A stretch of DNA of 64,000 bases from Xanthoparmelia taractica (Eukaryota; Ascomycota; Lecanoromycetes; Lecanorales; Parmeliaceae): the NCBI GenBank assembly GCA_033085395.1, contig JANQBS010000069.1:1-64000 (forward strand). Reading direction: 5' to 3'. How positions within the stretch are numbered: the stretch's first letter is position 1; each line of letters opens with the position of its first letter. The translations under genes and the position numbers were made by a program. The notes under the pieces are model-generated. The model did not search any database. It was not told where the DNA came from and was given only the letters and a program-made list of their open reading frames with translations. Below are positions 10,307-21,149 of the stretch, piece after piece.

Positions 10307-12589
10307 ATGCTCCACGAAATCCTCTTGGCCTTGTCTTCCGGTGGTCCTTCACCACTCCTATATTCCCAGCCTGGCAAAACTAGCGCGAGTCACGAGCTCC
10401 TGCAAAGCTTTCTCTCTCCTGCAGAACAGGCACTGCTGCATTCCCTCGCCCATAAACTGGGAGACAATAATAAGAATATCCGGGAGAATGCCTCTGCCAT
10501 ATCCTCATCTCACCCATCGACAGTCTGCCGCGCTGTATCAACGGCTATCATCTCGACATACATCGCAGATTTCCAACAAAAGATCTTGGAGGTGGAACAA
10601 GACATACTGAGAGGGGATGCAAGCATTGTCGGCGCCCACAACATCGTTCCATTATCCGCTATTGTTGGGGCGTTCGATGGATGGGGTCGAAAGCTTGAAT
10701 GGCTCTGGGAGCTCGTACAATATATCCAGGCACCTACAGCGGGAGGAGTACAGAACACGCAATCGAATTATGAAAGCTGCACCGCAGCTAAGCTCATTGA
10801 TCATCTAAGAGAATCTACTCTCACTGGATACCCGGACATCGAGACGATCTCTCTTGATCTCGTGAGAGTTGCAGAGACCGCGTGGCTCAAGCAAGTATCT
10901 GCGTGGGTTCTCTACGGTCGACACCCGGCCCACGGAGCCGGAGATTTCTTCATTACCCGTAGGCCAGCTGGCAAGAGCCAAAGTGGGTCACACTGGGAGT
11001 ATGGCGTCCAAGATAGCCTCGTGCCTGGCTTTGTCACTCCGCACACAGCGAACTCAATCCTCTTCATTGGCAGGTCTCTCAATCATATTCGAGAACGACC
11101 GTCATCCTTTACCTGCGGTTCCTCCAATGCGGCTACTCCAGAGCTCGCTCTCCTCCCCAATCACCTCGCGCATCTCTCGTCACTGGAGTTTCCCCTCAGT
11201 TCTTCCAGCTTTTCAGCCGCCATCGGAGCCATTCGGCTTTCGCTATCCCAGAATGCACTACAAAAACTCCTACCCGTGACCAAGGTCTTGGAAATGCTAC
11301 AAATGCTGAAAGATTTCTTTCTTCTTGAACGCGGCGAATTCGCCGTTGCTCTTCTCACTGCAGCTGACGAGCGCCTTGTATCTAGGAACAAAGCTGAAAG
11401 ACCCAAGCACACCCTGGTCAACGAGCTGGCCAGTATGACCATCAAGGAAGGGGAGGTCTCTGCCGTCTTGGCTCGAACATGGGCCGCTTTAACGTCGTGC
11501 CAGAGTCTAGACGACGAAGACGTGGACGAGGAGCTTGATCAGGCTCGGGAACTCATTCGCTTGTCCATCAAGACGGTGGACGCAGACTACACTTCTAAGC
11601 CTGCCTTGGCTTCCTTCAACGATCTTCTGTTGCCTGCATCAACAGCTTTAGCTCTTCGTGTGCCGTCACCATTGGACCTTTTTCTTTCCGCCTCGGATAT
11701 CGATACTTATTCTCATATTCATGCCTATCTCCTATCCACCCGAAGAGCCCATCTTCGTCTCAGTAAGCTATTCTTGCTGTCGGTCCTTCGGCGAGATCAT
11801 CCATCTCCGAGGGCTCCCACATCTCTCGATCATCACCATTCCTTCGACGTAATAGCCCGCATGAGAAACAGGGCGGCTTATCGTGCGAGAACACTGCGTC
11901 CTATGTGGGCCACAATTGCCTCTGCAGCCTTTTTCCTCGCAGAGCTCGTAGAATTCTTTCAAGGAGAAGTCGTGAAGAGCTCCTGGTCAAAATTTCACCA
12001 ATGGCTGCAGCCAGATTTGAATCACGTTCTACGATCTGTAACTGACACTTTCGTGCCCACGGTTGGCATGAGTGGACGGCCATACAGCCCAAGGCCAAGG
12101 TCCCCACAATCGGCTCTAGAACCAGCAATGAAGCCCTTCCAGGATCCCGAGACCCTGACTCAAGCACACAAACGCTACCTAGCTTCCCTTGAGAAGGCAC
12201 TTCTTCTCCATGAATCCACCTTTACCACCGCGCTGCGTAAACTTATGACATCTATAGATCACATGTCAGCGCTAATGCAACGTCTGGATACCATTCAGCA
12301 GAGCTTGAACTCGGACTCCCAGAACGAAGAATCGATTGCGACCAACCACTTGGCTGCGGAAGAATTGAGACTGGTGTCCGAATTGAAGTCTTCTCGCTTC
12401 AAGGTCGCTAGCGGTGTGCAGGCTCTAACAGAGGCGCTACGGGCCATCGATGCTGCAAATGCTGCCGAACGGGGCTTCCAAGGAGATCAAGAGCTCACGC
12501 AACATGATGGCTTTATCCCGTGGACAGGGGTCGGGGTTGATCGCCTGCTTTTGAAGTTGGATTTCGGCACTGTGCAAGACCTGGCTTGA
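10307..12589 (+). CDS. Gamma-tubulin complex component, GCP4-like (Spc97/Spc98 family)
   Basis: A subunit of the gamma-tubulin ring complex, which nucleates microtubules at the spindle pole body. It is a single exon of 760 residues. The N-terminus (MLHEILLALSSGGPSPLL) matches the characteristic opening of GCP4 proteins (human GCP4 also starts with an M-x-HE-x-LLALSG pattern). Further family-like signatures are NIVPLSAIVGAFDGWGRKLE near residues 105-125 and the C-terminal GRIP2-type region around residues 510-760, including RNRAAYRARTLRPMWATI. The length is near that expected for GCP4 rather than the longer GCP2/GCP3. Loss of non-core GCPs is tolerated in some filamentous fungi, so the gene may not be essential. 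Confidence 0.88.
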   Translation: MLHEILLALSSGGPSPLLYSQPGKTSASHELLQSFLSPAEQALLHSLAHKLGDNNKNIRENASAISSSHPSTVCRAVSTAIISTYIADFQQKILEVEQDILRGDASIVGAHNIVPLSAIVGAFDGWGRKLEWLWELVQYIQAPTAGGVQNTQSNYESCTAAKLIDHLRESTLTGYPDIETISLDLVRVAETAWLKQVSAWVLYGRHPAHGAGDFFITRRPAGKSQSGSHWEYGVQDSLVPGFVTPHTANSILFIGRSLNHIRERPSSFTCGSSNAATPELALLPNHLAHLSSLEFPLSSSSFSAAIGAIRLSLSQNALQKLLPVTKVLEMLQMLKDFFLLERGEFAVALLTAADERLVSRNKAERPKHTLVNELASMTIKEGEVSAVLARTWAALTSCQSLDDEDVDEELDQARELIRLSIKTVDADYTSKPALASFNDLLLPASTALALRVPSPLDLFLSASDIDTYSHIHAYLLSTRRAHLRLSKLFLLSVLRRDHPSPRAPTSLDHHHSFDVIARMRNRAAYRARTLRPMWATIASAAFFLAELVEFFQGEVVKSSWSKFHQWLQPDLNHVLRSVTDTFVPTVGMSGRPYSPRPRSPQSALEPAMKPFQDPETLTQAHKRYLASLEKALLLHESTFTTALRKLMTSIDHMSALMQRLDTIQQSLNSDSQNEESIATNHLAAEELRLVSELKSSRFKVASGVQALTEALRAIDAANAAERGFQGDQELTQHDGFIPWTGVGVDRLLLKLDFGTVQDLA

Positions 12590-13321
12590 GGAACAAGCAT
12601 GTTGGAGGAGTTCTATCTTCCCTTATCATGCCTGTCTACTATCTAATGATTACTCCGTTTTTTAAATATTACAATAGGATGGAGCTGGCGCTGCAATCTG
12701 AGCAGCGACAGGACTCCATTGTCGAGTTGTATAGGCTTATTTTGCTTCTCTTTCCTCTTCAATTTGATGATGTCTACTTCCCGTCGTCAGTGCGTACAGA
12801 AATGCGAGGAGGCTTCATTTAGATGACGAGCACAGAACTTGATGTGCTTTTCTGCATCAAGTAGGTGATGCCTACGAAGATTCGAACGTTATGTTCAAAG
12901 GTGTAGCAGATAGGCCTGGCTTAGATGGCTAATCTAGGTAGCAGATCCGAGCCAAGCGGTGGAAGGACGCTGACATTGACCAAAGGGGGATCCAAAGAAT
13001 TAACCATAGTGTCCCTGTGCATCAGCCGCCATCTCTCCTCCAACGACATTCGACCGAAATCAAGTGGTGAAGCGCTCGGCATCGCCTTCTTACGCCAAGC
13101 TTACTATTTCTTTCCAAATGGTATCATGGCTGACTTCTCTCTCGTATAAAAATTGTTTCCGGAGATCTTAGAATAGCAAAGCCTACACCTTCCGGAAGTT
13201 AGAAAATGTCTCAATGTCCACTCAGGCTCTCAGCACCACTTCTCGTTCCCACACTGAGGCACCATTCACAAGTTCACAGACACATTGTTCACTTTCTTTC
13301 ATAGTCCAGTCTATCAGCAAG
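12590..13321. other. Intergenic region upstream of a secreted-protein gene
   Basis: No gene is supported. A short plus-strand frame at 12925-13149 has no recognisable content. A TATA-like element lies at 13145-13151. Confidence 0.5.
13145..13151 (+). promoter_or_regulatory. Candidate TATA box
   Basis: TATAAAA lies 171 bases upstream of the ATG at 13322. This position suits a core promoter with a leader of roughly 100-150 bases. It is a sequence match only. Confidence 0.45.
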
Positions 13322-13914
13322 ATGAAGCTCCTTCTCTGCCTTTCAGCGATCCTCACCTGCGCTGTCGCCGCCCCTATTTTGCCCGACGAGATATCCAAAA
13401 CCTTCAGGATCAAGTCTCTCGTTCTCTCCCCTCCCAACACATCCTTAAACAACCTCTACCTCGAACCCTACCATATCTACCCTAGTGCAAATTATGCCGT
13501 CCTTTCGCCCAAAAGCGCTACCAATCCTGGCATCATCGGTTACCTGAATGGCACTGCCGCGGATTTTGCAAACGAGAACATAGATCTATTATTCAACTTA
13601 AACGCTATCCCTTACGGGTTTATTATTGACTCAGTCAACGCTACATACCATCCTATCCTCATCAATGTCGGAAACGGGACCAGGGGCATCTTCATCGATC
13701 GGGGTATCATCAAATACCATAATCCAATCTCTGGGGGATTCTATGGTAAGTAGACGCTATAACCTGACGAAGTGGAGGATACATGTTGACCGTCCTAGCT
13801 TGTAACAATACGCTTCAATATGGACCGGCGGTGCAACTCTTTTACAAGCCCAAAGTCATCAACACGCCGACGGGTTGCTCGGATGTAGAGCTGGTGGTTG
13901 AGTCTGTTGAGTAG
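13322..13914 (+). CDS. Small secreted protein of unknown function
   Basis: Two exons encode about 179 residues. The intron is 13746-13798 (GTAAGT donor, CTAG acceptor). The start at 13322 is chosen because it opens a clear signal peptide (MKLLLCLSAILTCAVAA, cleavage probably after AVAA-A). An in-frame upstream ATG at 13214 would bury the signal peptide. The mature protein has several N-glycosylation sequons (for example NGT, NAT, NGT) and two cysteines in the second exon (ACNNT and GCSD) that could pair. No known domain is recognised. Size, secretion signal and paucity of motifs fit a small secreted or effector-like fungal protein, but nothing shows a role in interaction with a host. Confidence 0.78.
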
Positions 13915-15211
13915 AGGATGCTCCCAAGGGACTGTGAGCTTTAATGTGCAGGTGTTGATCCTTTCTCTTCGATTGCATTCTGTCCATAGCCCTGCGATAT
14001 ATTATACTACTCAGACATGCTATTGGTGTCTCGCGACGCTATGTAATATTGCCAATATCTTACAATATAATAGTCAACCAAGAAACAATTGTTACAAGCA
14101 TCGAAATCAGAGAAGACTCGGACAATGAGTAGAGAAGATGTTCCAAAGCGGTAACAGGCATGTCTGGGTTCGGACTCTGCAGCTACATTCGAGCCCTATG
14201 ATTGCATAGATACGAAGATAACTGTTCAGGCGAAAGAGAAGTTGCGTTCGCATAGAGCAGAATTTTACTGTGTTCTCGAGTAGTGAGGACTTTGGTAATG
14301 CATGATACTCTCGATCCGGAGAGCTGCAATGCACGCGAATTCTCCATTACTGTTCGAAGCGGTTGCTTGCGAAACTTGAACCATGCACATAGATCACGCC
14401 TGAAATCTACACTCGAAAGCTGCATCTTGTAATGAAATTACGACCTTGGAGCTCAAATCCGGCGACGAATGAGTCCTGAAGGCTTCCCCCGTCTAATTGA
14501 GGGGGCCCAAGGACCAATGAAAGTTGGGTGCTGTCTTTCTTGCAACAAAAGAAGCAGAGAAGACGCTGAGAATCGATCTGGATATGAAGGAGAGGAACGT
14601 GGGACTTGATTATTCCTTGTTGCAGGGGCTCAATAAGCACTGAAACTCGCTTCCTGAGCGGCCAATAGAGAAACCCTCCGATGAACGGAGTCTGTAATAG
14701 CTTGCTCATTTGTTGGACACGTCCATTCTTGCTGGATAGTATACCTAGATGTGCTGTCCCCATGGCACTGTGCCATTTTACGAAATCTGATTCCCGCCAT
14801 TGTCACGATGAGATGTACGAAGGTGTCTTGAGGGACAGCGTCATCATGCGCCGTGGGGAAAACCAGGGGGGCCTCGACTACTCAAAACCTTTATGTCAGC
14901 TCAGTTGCGCATATGGACTGGTAAAGAATGTGCTTTCACACGCTGAGGGTGAAGACGAGTCCAATCCACGCTTTGATGGCTGGTGATACCAGATGGCTTT
15001 TGGACCCTTGGCTTCCTCAATAGTCTCAACGTCATCATATATAACTTTCGCTCAATCAGTCCTTTCCACCTCCTCATCATCCAAATATTGACTCTCCTCG
15101 CTGCTACGAAACATTACAGTACCGGCTTTAACCTTGCCAATCCTCAAACCACTCACGAAAACCATCATAGCTTCTCTACCAACATTCCGCCTCCGTTCGC
15201 TGCTCCGCACC
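13915..15211. other. Intergenic region without recognised genes
   Basis: Several open frames of 75-118 codons occur on both strands (for example 14407-14763 minus and 14681-14986 plus), but none shows a motif or homology I recognise. The last 170 bases hold a TATA-like element for the downstream gene. Confidence 0.45.
15038..15044 (+). promoter_or_regulatory. Candidate TATA box
   Basis: TATATAA lies 168 bases upstream of the ATG at 15212, in a position suitable for the core promoter of the FMN-binding protein gene. Confidence 0.4.
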
Positions 15212-16124
15212 ATGTCTACCACGACCCAGCACCTCACTACACCCCCTGCCCCCTGGACCTCTAGCTTCGAATCCCATCTCTCCAAGCTTCCCTCTCCGGA
15301 GTTCGTCCTCGCCTCTCTCCAACCCGCCCCGAATGGCTCTCCAGTCCCATACTTACCACGACTGAGATATTGCATCTACCGTGGTATGTGGGGATCCTTG
15401 CCGGAGAACAAGCACAATGACGCACCCCGCAACCCCCCTATATACACATCAGATATGCCAACATTCACCACCGATGTGCGGATGCAGAAGGTCGGGCAAT
15501 TCTTCGCATCGTCATCCGGCCATGCATCTTCAGATGACCAAGTACAAGGGAGCGGAGGAGGTGGGCCGGTGGAGGCAGTATGGTGGATCAAGGATACGGG
15601 GACGCAGTGGAGGGTTAAAGGCGAGGCATTCGTGGTCGGAAGAGACATTGACGAAGGGGAGAGTAGCGGAGTGAGGACCGTCAAGAGTGAAGTTGGAAGG
15701 CGCATGAGGAGGACGGATAGAGAGGGCAATGAAAAAGATTGGAGCTGGGCGAAAGAGCTTACGGCACACTTCGGAAATTGCTCGCCAGGAATGAGAGGTA
15801 TGTTCTACGGACGGAGGGTATTTCGGAAGAACTTTGGGGGAGCTGACTGGTCATATAGGGACCTGGAAGAATCCACCACCAGGGAGACCTACGAATGGGC
15901 AGGAGCCGGACAAAGAGCATCAACTTGGACAGAAAGTGGAGGATCTACATGATCCCATCGCAAGGGAGAACTTCAGGGTGGTGGTGATAAAGCCGGAAGA
16001 AGTGGAGCAGTTGGACATCAGTGATCCGGTTACGGCCAGGAGATGGAAGTATACATTTGTGGTAGAGCAAGGTCAAGGAGCAGAAGGAAAGGGCGAGTGG
16101 AAAACCGAGGAGTTGTGGCCTTGA
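15212..16124 (+). CDS. Pyridoxamine 5'-phosphate oxidase-like protein, Alr4036 FMN-binding type
   Basis: A split-barrel FMN-binding protein of the Alr4036/Pyridox_oxase_2 family; the true substrate of these fungal proteins is not established, so vitamin B6 oxidation should not be assumed. Two exons encode about 283 residues, with an intron at 15798-15858. The start is the ATG 15212 in a CACC context. The open frame upstream back to 15134 begins with TTG, not ATG, although it would read as a basic, mitochondrial-like leader. Family features: the N-terminal segment APWTSSFESHL, the flavin-region strand VEAVWWIKDTGTQWRVKGEAF, and, across the splice, SPGMRGTWKNPPPGRP, which is a strong family signature. 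A C-terminal strand reads WKYTFVVEQG. Confidence 0.87.
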
Positions 16125-16619
16125 ACACGCGTGTATGGCTCTGGTAAAGGACCCCAACCCCAGAATCGATTTCTATTAAAGGAGTAGATATGCTAACTAT
16201 TGAGATAGCTCCAGCTCGCCATGTTGGAAAAGAGCAATATTGTTGAAGGTTGGGGTAAGGTAAGGTATGCAAAACATCTTCTTAGCGTCGCGGTTGCCTT
16301 GCCTTTCTTGCGCTAAGAACCTTTAACATCAGAGGCAGCAGAGCGATGCTTCACTTTTAATTCCCAACTTTGCCCAGCAGTAAAGTATCTGCTGTGACAT
16401 TCTCTCACACAGATCACCTTCTCCCTCCAGCAATAGCTCTTTTTCTGCCCGGAAGCAGATTGTCTCGAAGTACAACATACTCATGTGGCTACTTGAAGCT
16501 GCCTTGTTAATGTTTATAATGTTCCTATTGCGCCTAGCTTGTAAATAAGTTGGTAGTAACATTTGCATTACGTTATTGTTGTTGATTAGCACTTTCGACA
16601 TTACTCCAATTTCATTAAC
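16125..16619. other. Intergenic region
   Basis: It separates two plus-strand genes. A minus-strand frame at 16329-16763 overlaps the next gene and has no recognisable content. No element is recognised. Confidence 0.5.
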
Positions 16620-19346
16620 ATGGCCTCTCTTCCTCCTTTCATCCTTAATGGCTGGCGTCTCCAACATGGAGAAGAAAGACAAGCTAAGGCCAACCTCCAA
16701 CTCAAGGATTTCACCACGTCGTCGCTGGCCGAGACCATGATGAAATTCCAGCTTGACAGGCACTTTGCCACTCCCGATCGAAGCACCTCCGCTCCATCCC
16801 TGGCATCTAGCGCAGTGGGAAAGGTACTAGAAACCCTCACCAACTCCGGTGATCTTCCAGCCGATGTGAAGACAGTTGCGGAGAGCTTGAGCTCAACCAC
16901 TTTACGCCAGCTACTCAATGACCCCAGAACCCCCTACCAATTACTGAGACTCTTTCTCACTTTGCCTCAGACACTGGCAGCAAAAGATCGAAGCATTGTT
17001 GATGTTGATGAAGTTGTCCTTCGAAACGAGCACCATATAAGATCGCGAGACAGCAATCGAGATGACAAATATCTTGTCACTCTGGAAGATCTTTCTAGAA
17101 TACTCACAAAAGCTCCTCAGGACGGTCGTCCTCTATCATTCACTCACAAAGATCCTCCCAAAGGTGGCCTTGAAATCCTGGATGAGCTGCGTCAGAGAGA
17201 GTTGACCATTCAATCTAGCAGCCCGTCTTTCTGCAAGGTGTTCGATCGAATTACCCGCGGCGCCTTACGCGGACTTGATTGGAGCAATGTGCTCGTTGCA
17301 GGTGGCATGGCCCTTACAACATTGTTGCATATCGATCCATCGAAGGATGATGACAGAGCTGTAAGAGATCCTGATATAGATCTGTACATCTATGGACTCG
17401 GTCCTGAAGATGCCAATCGAAAGGTTGAGGAAGTCTACGACACATGGGTCCGCAACGTTCCAGCAACTGCGCAGCGGCTCGTGGTGAAGGACGCTAAAAC
17501 CATCAATTTTCTATCGGATTATCCGCATCGGCGACTGCAAGTGGTCCTGAAGTTATCAGCTTCTTGGACAGATGTCCTTCTTAACTTTGATCTGGATGCC
17601 TGCGCCATCGGCTTCAATGGTTCCCGTGTCTTGATGCTGCCGCGGTGTGCACGAGCGATCGAAACTGGCTACTCCGTGTTCACTATGGACCTCGTCTGGG
17701 GACATCATCTAAAAGATCGTAGGGCATCACAGGAAAAACGCATCTTTAAGTACGCTGATCGGGGATTCGGACTTCGAATATTGCCTTCCTATGCTCGATC
17801 ATTGGAAGAGGACAATCTAGAGGCTGCCGTCTTCAAAAATTCTCAGACGCTAGCCTCAGCCGGAACAATAAGTCAAGACTATGGAGCATGTCGTTGGTCT
17901 CAGCGGAATCGAAAACCTTGTGAAAATTTCGAACCTGGACTGAAAACCTTGAAGCGAATTGCCTATCTAGGACGTGATTTCGTTCATCGGTTCTACTTTG
18001 GAGCAACCCCTCTTGCCATATCCGAGGAACGCTATAATAGCCAGAGGAGTTTAGGCTCTCCAAATGAGTCGGGCGATGTGCATATTATTAACCAAGAAAT
18101 GGAAGACGAGTGGTATGAGCTTTTCGATCGCACTGTTCTTCAGATCCGGGAGGTTAGAGAGGCCAATGACCGTCGAAGGGCACTCGACGAGCCCTTGGCG
18201 AGGCCCCTCATAAGTCTTGCCGACCTTGATACATGTGCAATGCATCGAGGGCTGCCGGAGGGCCGAAGAGGGCTGGGGAACTTCGAGATCTTCATGAGAC
18301 ACTGTGAAGCATGGAGATTGCATACCGTTGGAGAGGCCGTTTTAGATGGCCTGGATAAATCAAGTAGCATGGGGTACGACCCGGACACGTACGATGATTT
18401 TCCCTATTATGTGTGGGATGAAAATTTCAGGATTGACAACCTTGAGCGCACGATAGAGTCGTGCAATAACGGTCTCTGGGGTAGTGTTCAGATGGCCATT
18501 TGCGGAAAGCTGGGTATTCCCTTCAGACCAACTGGATGTGAGTCACCTTTTCTTTCGAGTCTTCCACGATTCACACCAGGCGTGAATCTCCATGCTTATT
18601 GTCGGCCAACAGATCGCAACTATTCCACTCGGCGGATTCGGCGCCAAGTCTGCGCACGCAACCTCGCAGCGGTTCAAGAGAAGCAAATTACTATTCCTGT
18701 CATCGTGCCTTGGGCGCTGGAGGACTATCTCCTCACGACGCTGCCGCAACAGTATGGAGACATTCCGCTACACTTCACCGGTTTCAGGCCACTCATACCC
18801 GTTCACGACGCTTCCAGATACGACGCGTCCACTTCGGTCATCCCATCTTTACAGGACACTGCCTCTGAAAGCGGAAACCTCAGGTATTGGGTCATCACTA
18901 ACGAGAGCATGTGGGCGCAGCAGCACCGGGTAATAGATGAGATGGCCGAGCTGATGTGGTCGCTGTTCCACTGGTTTAACCAGATATCGGGCGCTACAAG
19001 ATTTGGGACGGACAACTCAGAGTGCAAATGGTATCTTGCGCGATCGTACAGACGCCGCATTGTTCTTCCTGACGTGTCAGCTCGGTCGTCTTTCACCATG
19101 AAGACCGGTCTACCTTCGCTTCGGGAAACCCTTCTTTTCAGGCCGTGGGCGTTTGCAAGCCCAGTCACCCTGGACAGGTATTCCCCTGGTACAGATTACG
19201 ATTGTCATGAGCTATTCAATGACGCGTGGGTCCTTTACCCATTTCCTGATGACTTGTTCTGGCATGCATCTGACGAAGGTAGCTGGGATGAAGAAGGCGT
19301 ACCCCCTTGGACGGACCCTTGGGAGGAGAATATGGAGGTGGATTGA
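16620..19346 (+). CDS. Large nucleotidyltransferase-fold protein of unknown function
   Basis: A single exon encodes 908 residues. I recognise a polymerase beta-type nucleotidyltransferase signature: a glycine pair in VLVAGGMALTTLL (G228, G229), then DPDIDLYIYG with the likely metal-binding D252 and D254, and a third acidic strand NFDLDACAIGF (D324, D326). The distance from the glycine pair to the first aspartate (about 23 residues) is longer than in classic members but is seen in divergent families. The ~200 residues before it and ~580 after it carry no motif I can name; the C-terminus is rich in Trp and acidic residues. No signal peptide or membrane segment is visible. Whether it transfers nucleotides, and to what, cannot be told. 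Confidence 0.72.
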   Translation: MASLPPFILNGWRLQHGEERQAKANLQLKDFTTSSLAETMMKFQLDRHFATPDRSTSAPSLASSAVGKVLETLTNSGDLPADVKTVAESLSSTTLRQLLNDPRTPYQLLRLFLTLPQTLAAKDRSIVDVDEVVLRNEHHIRSRDSNRDDKYLVTLEDLSRILTKAPQDGRPLSFTHKDPPKGGLEILDELRQRELTIQSSSPSFCKVFDRITRGALRGLDWSNVLVAGGMALTTLLHIDPSKDDDRAVRDPDIDLYIYGLGPEDANRKVEEVYDTWVRNVPATAQRLVVKDAKTINFLSDYPHRRLQVVLKLSASWTDVLLNFDLDACAIGFNGSRVLMLPRCARAIETGYSVFTMDLVWGHHLKDRRASQEKRIFKYADRGFGLRILPSYARSLEEDNLEAAVFKNSQTLASAGTISQDYGACRWSQRNRKPCENFEPGLKTLKRIAYLGRDFVHRFYFGATPLAISEERYNSQRSLGSPNESGDVHIINQEMEDEWYELFDRTVLQIREVREANDRRRALDEPLARPLISLADLDTCAMHRGLPEGRRGLGNFEIFMRHCEAWRLHTVGEAVLDGLDKSSSMGYDPDTYDDFPYYVWDENFRIDNLERTIESCNNGLWGSVQMAICGKLGIPFRPTGCESPFLSSLPRFTPGVNLHAYCRPTDRNYSTRRIRRQVCARNLAAVQEKQITIPVIVPWALEDYLLTTLPQQYGDIPLHFTGFRPLIPVHDASRYDASTSVIPSLQDTASESGNLRYWVITNESMWAQQHRVIDEMAELMWSLFHWFNQISGATRFGTDNSECKWYLARSYRRRIVLPDVSARSSFTMKTGLPSLRETLLFRPWAFASPVTLDRYSPGTDYDCHELFNDAWVLYPFPDDLFWHASDEGSWDEEGVPPWTDPWEENMEVD

Positions 19347-19870
19347 CGGAGGCTTGAGGACACACTTTGCGTAGCTAGACTTTGCTTAAGAAGGAAGCTC
19401 CAATGCTCATTGCGGCATCAAAATAGACGTGCTGGGTGTTATAGATTAGGGCTTGCCGTGTTATATACACGGATTGCTAAATGGACCCTTGAGGAGCCAT
19501 AGATTAAATATTGCCGATGTGTATTCACGCGTCGGTAGAGACCGCTTTCTCCCCAAATTGCAACAAAAGCCGGGGACGGGACCTAATATCCGTAAAACAT
19601 TCGTCCAATACTGCCCTTTGACTCGTTATGGGTTCATACCATTGCTCGAAACATCTGCGCGATGTCTGTTGCTTAGAACCTCAAAGAAGCAGTGAACACC
19701 TTCCGCACAGCGCTCTTTCTACTTCAATTGTAGGCAAAATTGAGCACAAGATCTGCATGCGAATATTTTTATTCTCGTAAAATGGCTGTTGCACTTTTAC
19801 TTTTCATCCCACGCTCTGTGCTCCATTGCTCCATTGCTCCATCCATTCCTTACAGCTCTCTATGTTGTCA
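19347..19870. other. Convergent 3' intergenic region
   Basis: This lies between the ends of the nucleotidyltransferase-fold gene and the SDR gene. It contains a short GCTCCATT tandem run near 19,820-19,842. No gene is supported. Confidence 0.5.
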
Positions 19871-21149
19871 TTACAACCCCTGCTTGTAGGGCACACTGCC
19901 CAGCTTCTCCTGTAGAATCTGCTCGCTCAGCCGCCATAGATTTTCGCCCAACTCGTCGTCTTGCGCCTGCTTGGATGGGTCGGTGATTTTGCGGTCCGGG
20001 ACGATCTGGAAGGTTGGTTGCGCGGCAAAGGTCAGTCGACTGGTTGGAGTAGGGAGAGAAGGGGGAGAAAGCAAGAAAGCAAGAAAGAAATTGGGAAACC
20101 GTATGGCGAGACTTACGTATTGCCCCTGGATGCCCTCCTTAACGACGTCCTCGCTCGTCGCCGCGAACAAGGCAGGCCTGCACCCTTCATCCACGGGATC
20201 CTTCATAAACGGCTTGACGGTCTTGACGCCCACCTTCCCCAGCGTCCCGTACGCGTCCACGGCCTGCGATAGCTGGTCCGTCGCGACGCCGCCGGGGTGC
20301 ACGGCGTTGACCCAGGGCCCGTCGAACTTGGGGCTCTGGAACCCGGGTTCGTTGTCGCGCATGCGGCGGACGAGGGCGCGCGCGAAGAGGATCTGCGCGA
20401 GCTTGGTGCGCGAGTAGAGGGAGTTTGGGCCGATGTCCGTGTTGATTTCGTCGAGGGAGGCGAATTTGACGGAGGAGAGCGGGGAGCGGTGCAGGTCGGA
20501 GGATTGCAGGACCAGGCGCGAGTTGGGGGTCGATTGGAGGTTCGGGAGGAGCGTGAGGGCGAGGAGCATTTGGGAGAGGTGGTTCACTTGGAAGTGGGAG
20601 TCTTGGATTTATTCGGTGAGAAGAGGGGAGAGGTTTGGTCCTGTTGTTGGAGTTCATACCTATGCCGTCGACTGTTTCGTTGTACTTTCCAACTCCTTGG
20701 CCGGCGTTGCAGATGAGCTATGGAATATATCAACGCCTGTTGCTTCAAAGGTGCTTCGTAATGGCCTTACAGCGTCAATCTGATTTTCGCCCTTCAACTG
20801 TTGTGCAACCTCGTTCGTCTTTTTCAAGTCTTTAAAATCACATTGAACCCAGTGCACCTTGCTCGCGTCACCATATTTCTTAAGCTCTTCGATTGCTTCA
20901 TCCGCGTGCTCCTCCTTTTGCGATAGCAGTAGGATCTTGGAGGCATTGTGCTGGAGAAGATGGGCTGTGATGCCGAAACCGATTCCTGCTGTGCCACCTG
21001 TGACGATGTATACCTTGCAAGGGTAGTCAGCGCCGTATCCTAGCCGTTCGATTGAGAAATGACCGTTCTTTAGTTTGACTTACTTTCCCACTGAGGTCCG
21101 GAATATCCTTGTTAGGGTCAAACTTGTTTCCTGTGATTAGGTGCGCCAT
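19871..21149 (-). CDS. Short-chain dehydrogenase/reductase (SDR)
   Basis: An NAD(P)-dependent oxidoreductase of the retinol dehydrogenase/WWOX-like group; the substrate is unknown. Five exons encode about 328 residues. Introns: 21014-21083, 20718-20770, 20602-20659, 20006-20116 (the last is free of stops in frame and could be mistaken for coding sequence). The cofactor motif VYIVTGGTAGIG lies at residues 23-34, the NNAG-equivalent reads ICNAG, the likely catalytic serine is in LVLQSS (156/157), and the YxxxK pair is Y185 and K189 in LYSRTKLAQ. A conserved NAVHPGGVATD segment follows. There is no signal peptide, so it is probably cytosolic. It faces the CSC1-type gene across a 2.5 kb divergent interval. 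Confidence 0.9.
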
